From assembly GCA_003526375.1 (NCBI GenBank), contig DPDG01000104.1, positions 133,959 through 140,244 of the forward strand: a stretch of DNA of 6,286 bases. The letters are read 5' to 3'. A program made the position numbers and the translations under genes. The stretch comes from Lentisphaeria bacterium (GTDB taxonomy: Bacteria; Verrucomicrobiota; Lentisphaeria; Victivallales; UBA1829). Positions 1 to 4,933 of the stretch are shown here, piece after piece. The number at the start of each line of letters is the position of its first letter. Position 1 is the first letter of the stretch. The notes under the pieces were generated by a model. It had not been told where the DNA came from and did not search any database. It saw only the letters and a list, made by a program, of their open reading frames with translations.

Positions 1-29
1 TTCCATATTGAAATTGCCAAAGACAAGAG

Positions 30-55
30 AAAAAAAATTGAGAGAGTTCGTCTCT
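30..55 (-). terminator. possible intrinsic terminator after the AraC gene
   Basis: Read on the minus strand, AGAGA-CGAAC-TCTCT forms a 5-bp stem (51-55 with 41-45) with a 5-base loop, followed after CAA by a run of eight T (30-37). It starts 9 bases after the AraC stop codon. The stem is short and not GC-rich, so it would be weak, but the position and T-run fit a Rho-independent terminator. Confidence 0.45.
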
Positions 56-63
56 TATGGCAA

Positions 64-960
64 TCATTTGCAATATTTTTCGGAAATACTGTTCTTCGGA
101 TCAAACACTTTTTTATTCCTGCCATCCAAGATTGCCTCTATATCAATAGGCAGTATTCCATAATTCCTCCTGAAACGGCGGGGAGGACACTTAAAAACAG
201 CAGAAAAAATTTTGGAAAAATGGTAGCGGGAGGAAAAACCGGTGCTTAAGGCAATTTCATCAATACTGAGTTTGCTATTAAGCAACAGGTTACGTGCTGT
301 ATCCAGTCTCAAATTTAAAATATACTGTTTCGGGGGGATACCGGTATGTTGTTTGAAAAGCCGTTGAAAGCAACTGACCGACATGCCAACCTTGCGTGCA
401 AGCCGACTATTGTCCGGGACAACCGGAAAGCACTCCTCAATCATGTTTAATGCCTTGGCAACCCGGTCATCCATCGGATCGGAATCCGCTGATTCAAAAA
501 CACTTTCCGGAAGATTCAGCAAGACCTGAAACAACAAGGCGTAGAGGCTGATAACCCTCAAACTGTAATCTTCGCACCGTGTATTAAGAAGCTTCAGATA
601 TGGTTCCGCCGGAAACAGAATGGGGTGCGGAGGTATCTTGTCAAAGTACGGAACATTAACATGAAAGTCAATATAAAGATGTTCAAACGGACGGTTCATC
701 TCCGTTCCGAAAAAGGTATGCGGAGGTATCAGAATCATCTGATCCCGGTTCAGATGCAGTATCTGGTTGCGCAACCGGAATTCGCTTCCATCTTCACTGT
801 TCCAATAGAGATGCCAAAGCGGAAGACTCCGCATTGGTACGTTCCATGCCAGAAGCGGAACTTTTCCAAATTTGAAAATCTTGATATCCGGTGGGCTGAT
901 GGAACAGATCACTCCTTTAAAAAAAGCAGGATTTGATATTTTTTTAATTGAATTCAACAT
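64..960 (-). CDS. AraC-family transcriptional regulator with cupin-like sensor domain
   Basis: This is a DNA-binding regulator of about 298 residues. The C-terminal part (about residues 164-267) is a typical AraC/XylS double helix-turn-helix: a first helix pair around SRLARKVGMSVSCFQRLFK (185-203) and a second around SIDEIALSTGFSSRYHFSK (232-250), ending in the usual PPRRFRR. The N-terminal part (about 45-105) has a cupin-like sugar-sensing pattern, with WHLYWN, a LIPPHTFF turn and HLYIDFHV. The reading frame is open up to position 1035, but that extension is a low-complexity Phe/Ile string read from AT-rich intergenic DNA and would leave no room for a promoter. The ATG at 958-960 is therefore preferred; it has AGGA 8 bases upstream. 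The gene is divergent from the glycoside-hydrolase-like gene at 1053 and probably controls it, most likely as an activator responding to a sugar. The ligand cannot be read from the sequence. The family assignment is firm; the target is inference. Confidence 0.93.
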   Translation of the reverse strand: MLNSIKKISNPAFFKGVICSISPPDIKIFKFGKVPLLAWNVPMRSLPLWHLYWNSEDGSEFRLRNQILHLNRDQMILIPPHTFFGTEMNRPFEHLYIDFHVNVPYFDKIPPHPILFPAEPYLKLLNTRCEDYSLRVISLYALLFQVLLNLPESVFESADSDPMDDRVAKALNMIEECFPVVPDNSRLARKVGMSVSCFQRLFKQHTGIPPKQYILNLRLDTARNLLLNSKLSIDEIALSTGFSSRYHFSKIFSAVFKCPPRRFRRNYGILPIDIEAILDGRNKKVFDPKNSISEKYCK

Positions 961-981
961 TTTTTTTATCCTATTTTCAAA

Positions 982-987
982 TATAAT
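982..987 (+). promoter_or_regulatory. candidate -10 element of the plus-strand operon
   Basis: A perfect TATAAT lies 65 bases before the ATG at 1053 and overlaps the candidate -10 of the opposite gene. No good -35 is found 16-18 bases upstream, where the sequence is CATTTTTTT-like and inside the start of the AraC gene. A good -10 without a -35 is what an activator-dependent promoter would show, which fits control by the divergent AraC protein. This is inference. Confidence 0.4.
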
Positions 988-1013
988 ATAGAAGAGAAAA
1001 AAATGAAATGCAA
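985..1013 (-). promoter_or_regulatory. candidate promoter of the AraC gene
   Basis: On the minus strand, TTGCAT (1008-1013) lies exactly 17 bases before TATATT (985-990). The -10 matches the sigma-70 consensus at 5 of 6 bases and the -35 at 3 of 6. Transcription would start near 977-979, leaving a short leader that holds the AGGA site before the ATG at 960. AT-rich DNA gives chance matches, so this is a candidate only. Confidence 0.4.
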
Positions 1014-1027
1014 AAGATAAAAAGATA
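1012..1027 (+). repeat. tandem 8-bp direct repeat in the divergent intergenic region
   Basis: AAAAGATA occurs twice back to back (1012-1019 and 1020-1027), followed by the partial copy AAAAATC. It lies between the candidate promoter and the start codon of the glycoside-hydrolase-like gene and next to the candidate -35 of the AraC gene. It could be a regulator half-site pair, or simply low-complexity A-rich leader. Confidence 0.35.
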
Positions 1028-1052
1028 AAAATCACAAAAGAAAGGACTGCTC

Positions 1053-3266
1053 ATGAGAAAAAGTAGCTTACGGCTTATTTTACCTCTGCTGCCGCTCTGT
1101 ATGGCTCTGAATGCTTCAGAAAAAACAGAGCATGAATTTGCACAATCCCAATGGACTTTCCAAGGGATGGCGAATACCGCAGTAACCGGGGAAACGTTTT
1201 ACGGAGAATTTTCATCCCTGCCGGCAAGCTTGGTTTCAAAACCGCTCAATCCTCCTCTGAAGGCAGATGAAATCACCGGATTTTCTTTTCATCTCATTCT
1301 GACTCCCGGCTCTGCCGTTTCCCTCCGGCTTTGCTACAAACTCAAAGGAATGAAAAATTTTGTGGAAAGCCGGAGTTTCCTCTTTCCGCTGACACAACAG
1401 AAAAAAGCTCATTTTTATGAATTCAAACTTCCCCCGCAGCCGGAATTCTCGGGCACACTTGAAGCAATCAAGCTGGTATTTGAAGGAAAAGAGCTTGCAC
1501 CGGGAGCAGCATTTTCGATTGATAACGTGAGATTTCTGCTTGGAAAAAGTGACAATGCAAAAATCAAAACAGATCGAAACGCGACCTTTGATCTTGCCGG
1601 AATTCCTCTGAGCCCGGAAAAGAAAAATTACAATTCGGCGCTGTTCAATTCCGCCGGCGCCATCCTGCTTGACGGCAAACCCCGCTTTCTGCTTGCCTGT
1701 GCCATTCCCTCACTTCCCAATTCATTAAGTGAAATGAAAAAAGCGGGGTTCAATACGGCGGGTCTTTTTTATCTGCCGGAGAAACGGACCCTTGCAGAGT
1801 TGAAAAGACTTGACCTTTATTTCGATATCAATCTGCCGCAACTGGGCGGAGAAACGGCGGAAGCTTATCGGAAACGAATCCATGGCACAGCAAAACAATA
1901 CCCGGAAATTTTCGAGAGAGTCGGTTTTTATCATAATTATGATGAAGCATGTATGAGAAAAATTCCGGCAAAACATACAGCAATACTTTACAATACCGTG
2001 CGGGAAATCAAACCGCGTAGAACTGTACTGGTCACCCATGCACCACGAAACACCGTGGAAGAGCTGAAACCCTATAGTCGCGAGGGAGATGCCATCGCCG
2101 TCGATATCTATCCGGTCCCAGTCGGATATATGTCTGATCTGCGTAATAAGACAATGAGCTGTGTCGGGGAATATGCCGACAAGACTCTGAAATCCGCAGT
2201 CGGGAAACAGCCGCTCCTTATGTGGCTGCAGGGATACTCCCGCGGCGGATACCCGAATTTTCCGCAGACACGCTTCATGGCTTACAATGCGATCATGCAC
2301 GGTGCGATGGGAATCTATTATTATGGGATCAATCATCTGGAGTGGCCCAACCCGATGTGGAACGTTCTCTCGAAGATCGGCAATGAACTGCGCTCCATGG
2401 AACCCGTGTTGACCGCTCCCTGGCTCTCTCCTCTGCTTCAAGATAACGGTGTCGAGCTTCGAGCACGGAAAAGCGGTGACGATTCCCGAAACGTAGTCTG
2501 GTTCCTTGCCAATACGCTTGATGTCCCGCGCAGAGTAACTTTGCGCCTGCCCCACGAAATTGACGGTTTATTTCAGGATTTTACCGGACGAAAAATAATG
2601 AAAAAAAATGATACTGTCATTCGGAATCTGAAACCGTTTGAAATACAACTTCTTTCAGAACGCGCTCTGATTCTGTCACCGTCTCCGACACCGGAAATCC
2701 CGGGCAGCCTTACGGTACTCTATCAGGGAGGAGATACAAAATTCATCTGGATGAAGGAACACCGCAGACACATCAATACCTGGGTCTGGTTCCGCCGCAG
2801 CTTCGAGCTGGCGGATACAACCGGTCCCGCAGAGCTTTTTCTGAGCGGTGACGACTGCTATCAACTTTTCTGCAATGGAAGTAAAGTAGCTGAGTTCTCC
2901 CAGTTCCCCGATGGAAATCGCTATTTAATCCGCCGATATGATTTAAAACCGTTTCTTAAGAAAGGGAAAAATACAATTGCAATTGCTGCCCGCCATGATT
3001 TAGGCAACGCGGGATTATGGCTGGAAGGTTATTTTGGAGTCGGGAAAATTGTCAGCGGGCGGGAATTCCGGGTTTCAGACAACTTTTTCCCCGGATTTGA
3101 ACAGAACGATTTCGATGACAGCAGGTGGCGGAATGCGGATGAACTGGAAATATCCGGCAGTCCGGAAGCTGCACAAAAACATTTCTACCGCTATTTATTC
3201 ATTCATCATGATGATCTGTCCCGTCTGGAACAATGCCGCAAATCGTCAGAGATAAAAGGGAGGTAA
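1053..3266 (+). CDS. secreted multidomain glycoside-hydrolase-like protein
   Basis: A 737-residue protein, probably an exported carbohydrate-active enzyme. Residues 1-21 form a signal peptide (MRKSS, a Leu/Pro-rich core, likely cut near ALNA-SE); LPLC is not a good lipobox. Residues about 28-165 look like a beta-sandwich carbohydrate-binding region ending in FSIDNVRFLL. Residues about 203-460 look like a TIM barrel: it opens with ILLDGKPRFLL, as in GH2/GH42-type barrels, has FYHNYDEA (D297, E298) where a clan-A acid/base would sit, then VDIYP (D351), PLLMWLQGY and RFMAYNAIMHGAMGIYYYG, and E429 near the last strand. A small beta domain follows (about 465-535). A C-terminal galactose-binding-like domain (about 560-715) resembles those of GH2 enzymes and alpha-rhamnosidases (WVWFRRSFEL, FCNGSKVAEF, LKKGKNTIAIAAR, FDDSRWR). 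AAGGA lies 6 bases before the ATG. It is the first gene of the operon. I cannot name the GH family or substrate, and loss of activity is possible. Confidence 0.85.
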   Translation: MRKSSLRLILPLLPLCMALNASEKTEHEFAQSQWTFQGMANTAVTGETFYGEFSSLPASLVSKPLNPPLKADEITGFSFHLILTPGSAVSLRLCYKLKGMKNFVESRSFLFPLTQQKKAHFYEFKLPPQPEFSGTLEAIKLVFEGKELAPGAAFSIDNVRFLLGKSDNAKIKTDRNATFDLAGIPLSPEKKNYNSALFNSAGAILLDGKPRFLLACAIPSLPNSLSEMKKAGFNTAGLFYLPEKRTLAELKRLDLYFDINLPQLGGETAEAYRKRIHGTAKQYPEIFERVGFYHNYDEACMRKIPAKHTAILYNTVREIKPRRTVLVTHAPRNTVEELKPYSREGDAIAVDIYPVPVGYMSDLRNKTMSCVGEYADKTLKSAVGKQPLLMWLQGYSRGGYPNFPQTRFMAYNAIMHGAMGIYYYGINHLEWPNPMWNVLSKIGNELRSMEPVLTAPWLSPLLQDNGVELRARKSGDDSRNVVWFLANTLDVPRRVTLRLPHEIDGLFQDFTGRKIMKKNDTVIRNLKPFEIQLLSERALILSPSPTPEIPGSLTVLYQGGDTKFIWMKEHRRHINTWVWFRRSFELADTTGPAELFLSGDDCYQLFCNGSKVAEFSQFPDGNRYLIRRYDLKPFLKKGKNTIAIAARHDLGNAGLWLEGYFGVGKIVSGREFRVSDNFFPGFEQNDFDDSRWRNADELEISGSPEAAQKHFYRYLFIHHDDLSRLEQCRKSSEIKGR
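3258..3263 (+). promoter_or_regulatory. ribosome-binding site inside the end of the upstream gene
   Basis: GGGAGG, a strong Shine-Dalgarno match, is made of the last two sense codons (GGG AGG) of the glycoside-hydrolase-like gene, directly before its TAA. It lies 7 bases before the ATG at 3271. Ribosomes finishing the first gene would cover or expose this site, so the two genes are probably translationally coupled. It also fixes the pseudopilin start. Confidence 0.8.
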
Positions 3267-3270
3267 CATT

Positions 3271-4038
3271 ATGAAGCACAAATATGCAGATTTTACCCTT
3301 GTGGAGCTCCTCATCGTGATTGCGATCATCGCGATTCTTGCAGGAATGCTGCTCCCCGCGCTGAACAAGGCAAGGGAAAAAGCAAACGCAATAGCCTGCA
3401 TCAACAATCTCAAACAGATGGGAAATGCCAATATGATGTACATCGGGGATTACGATCATTATGTTCGCCGTTCCAGGAATGCAACTTCGGACCTTGTAAC
3501 CAACTTCCCGCAGCAAATGGCTCTTTACATGAAACTCCCGCTGGAAAAAGGCAATGGAAAACCGGATTACTTCTCTGGTGATTATATTGCACGTCCGTTT
3601 CTCTGTCCGTCATCGAAAAACAACCTTTATCAGACCACAGCTTATCGCTATGTCGCAGGAAAACGCGGTTCCAGCTATGCCGGTAATGTCGAACTGGTGC
3701 AGGGAATAACGGCAGGAGATGATACCTGGGGAATCAAGAGTTCCCTGGTGAAAAGACCATCCGGAAAATTTCTGTTTCTTGAAGCTGGGGAAAATGTGAC
3801 CTACTATTATTCTCTCGGTGTCGATTGGAACACACATGACCGAGTCTCTTACCGCCATCCGTCAGGAGGCAATCCGACAATTACGATACCGGCTCTGGTT
3901 GGCAGCAAAAAAATGAACATCGGCTACGCCGACGGCCATGCGGAACTTTTCAATGGGGCTGTTACCTGCCTCGAATCAATCGGCAATAACCCGGCAGCCA
4001 ATCCGAAAATGGCTTCACGTTGGATTGCAGAATATTGA
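3271..4038 (+). CDS. pseudopilin-like protein (prepilin-type N-terminus, H-X-DG type C-terminus)
   Basis: A 255-residue protein with a type IV pilin/type II secretion pseudopilin N-terminus: a short basic leader (MKHKYAD), then FTLVELLIVIAIIAILAGML, with the conserved Glu (E12) at mature position +5 and a hydrophobic helix to about residue 31. The residue before Phe is Asp7, not the usual Gly, so cleavage by the prepilin peptidase is uncertain. After LNKAREKA and CINNLKQMGNA the globular part resembles the DUF1559/SBP_bac_10-like family abundant in Planctomycetes and Lentisphaerae: PFLCPSS (109-115), KFLFLEAGE (166-174), and a C-terminal RH...GYADGHAE. The motif usually reads H-X9-DG, but here H196 and D221-G222 are separated by 24 residues. 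It is probably anchored in the inner membrane with its head in the periplasm. It lies 4 bases after the previous stop and 32 before the next gene. The exact role is unknown; a minor pseudopilin of a secretion or uptake machine is possible. Confidence 0.92.
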   Translation: MKHKYADFTLVELLIVIAIIAILAGMLLPALNKAREKANAIACINNLKQMGNANMMYIGDYDHYVRRSRNATSDLVTNFPQQMALYMKLPLEKGNGKPDYFSGDYIARPFLCPSSKNNLYQTTAYRYVAGKRGSSYAGNVELVQGITAGDDTWGIKSSLVKRPSGKFLFLEAGENVTYYYSLGVDWNTHDRVSYRHPSGGNPTITIPALVGSKKMNIGYADGHAELFNGAVTCLESIGNNPAANPKMASRWIAEY

Positions 4039-4070
4039 TTTTCAAAAATTCAAAAGAAAGAAAATGAAAA

Positions 4071-4895
4071 ATGAAATTGCTCAAGGACTGTTTTTATCTC
4101 TGGGGGCAAACTCCGATGTCCCATCATGCAGGCAACAACTACAAGCTGCCCGGAATCAATCGGATGGACACGGCGGAAGGGTGTGACTTCTTTGGTATTG
4201 ACCGTACATTCCGTGTCGCGATGGCGACAGGACCTGTGCCGCCATTCGATATGGAAAGCCAAAAATTAAAACATCTGAAAGAAGTGGTCTGGGCTGCAAT
4301 CGGTTCGGGAAGTGTATTGCGCAATAATGAAGGGCTTGGCGATCTGCCGGAGGTATTGCGGCAAGCGGAAATGTTCCCGAATATTTCCGGTGCAATTCTG
4401 GATGACTTTTTCAACTCGGTCGAAGGATTCAAGCTGAACGGCAAAATTGCCCGTCACCCTGTTGAAAATGTAGAAAAAATGCGGGATCTGCTGCATGGTT
4501 TTCCCTTACGCAAACTGGATCTATGGCTGGTATTATACACCTATCAACTGGACTTTGCCATATCCGATTACCTGGGACTGTTTGACAAGGTTACTCTATG
4601 GACATGGAACGGATGTGATCTGGCTGACTGGCGGCGGAATTTTGAAAAAACGCGGAAAATGTTACCTGACACGCCGCTCTATGCAGGATGCTACATGTGG
4701 GACTACGGCGACAGAAAACCGCTGCCGCTGTCTGCCATGAAACGACAGCTTGCCGATTACCGCCAAGCACTGCTCCAAGGAGAAATAAAAGGAGTGATTC
4801 TTTGTTCCAACTGTATTGCAGACATTGGACTGGATACAGTGGAATATACCCGTACATGGCTACAGGCGCATGGAGAAGAAGAGGTTATTCCATAA
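4071..4895 (+). CDS. conserved protein of unknown function, probable TIM-barrel, glycosidase-like
   Basis: A 274-residue soluble protein without signal peptide or membrane segment. I do not recognise a named family. Alternating strand-helix segments suggest a (beta/alpha) barrel: SGAILDDFF (106-114) with a paired Asp, LDLWLVLYTYQLD (149-161), KVTLWTWNGCDLADW (173-187), PLYAGCYMWDYG (202-213) and KGVILCSNCIADIG (240-253). It ends with TVEYTRTWLQAHG. The aromatic and acidic residues at strand ends (D111, D112, W177, W179, Y208, W210, D211) look like a sugar-binding active site. The ATG at 4071 is the first possible start because an in-frame TGA lies at 4065-4067. The upstream sequence is A-rich with only AGAAAG, so the ribosome site is weak. 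It is the last gene of the operon, 32 bases after the pseudopilin stop. A role in metabolism of the saccharide released by the secreted enzymes is inference; a catalytic function is not proven. Confidence 0.8.
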   Translation: MKLLKDCFYLWGQTPMSHHAGNNYKLPGINRMDTAEGCDFFGIDRTFRVAMATGPVPPFDMESQKLKHLKEVVWAAIGSGSVLRNNEGLGDLPEVLRQAEMFPNISGAILDDFFNSVEGFKLNGKIARHPVENVEKMRDLLHGFPLRKLDLWLVLYTYQLDFAISDYLGLFDKVTLWTWNGCDLADWRRNFEKTRKMLPDTPLYAGCYMWDYGDRKPLPLSAMKRQLADYRQALLQGEIKGVILCSNCIADIGLDTVEYTRTWLQAHGEEEVIP

Positions 4896-4933
4896 GTTCA
4901 AGCAATTAAAAACTATAAAAACGCAGGAATATT
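4896..4933. other. short convergent intergenic gap with no clear terminator
   Basis: Only 38 AT-rich bases separate the stop of the plus-strand operon (4893-4895) from the stop of the PL8 gene (4934-4936). I see no stem followed by a T-run on either strand. The best plus-strand candidate is CCGT-GTC-ACGG-CTTTT at 4952-4967, inside the PL8 coding end, and it is only a 4-bp stem. Confidence 0.6.

Noticed and set aside
626..730. 12-bp direct repeat TGCGGAGGTATC at 626-637 and 719-730
   Set aside because: Both copies are codons for Ile-Pro-Pro-His in the AraC sensor domain, so protein sequence explains them.
625..936. 103-codon reading frame on the plus strand
   Set aside because: It is the antisense shadow of the AraC sensor domain and shows no motif.
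961..1035. N-terminal extension of the AraC protein, a hydrophobic segment that could be a membrane anchor
   Set aside because: It is low-complexity Phe/Ile sequence read from AT-rich intergenic DNA. Using it would leave 17 bases for both promoters and ribosome sites, while the ATG at 960 has AGGA at a suitable distance.
1053..1115. Lipoprotein signal at LPLC in the glycosidase-like protein
   Set aside because: Pro at -2 and Leu at -1 do not fit a lipobox, which needs a small residue before Cys; a type I signal peptide is more likely.
1725..2555. 276-codon reading frame on the minus strand
   Set aside because: It lies fully inside the glycosidase-like gene in antisense, its protein is rich in Cys, His and Arg without any family motif, and the plus-strand product has clear domains.
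3938..4186. plus-strand frame bridging the pseudopilin end and the next gene, with an ATG at 4064
   Set aside because: It overlaps two well-supported genes and its product has no recognisable pattern; the ATG at 4071 opens the conserved frame.
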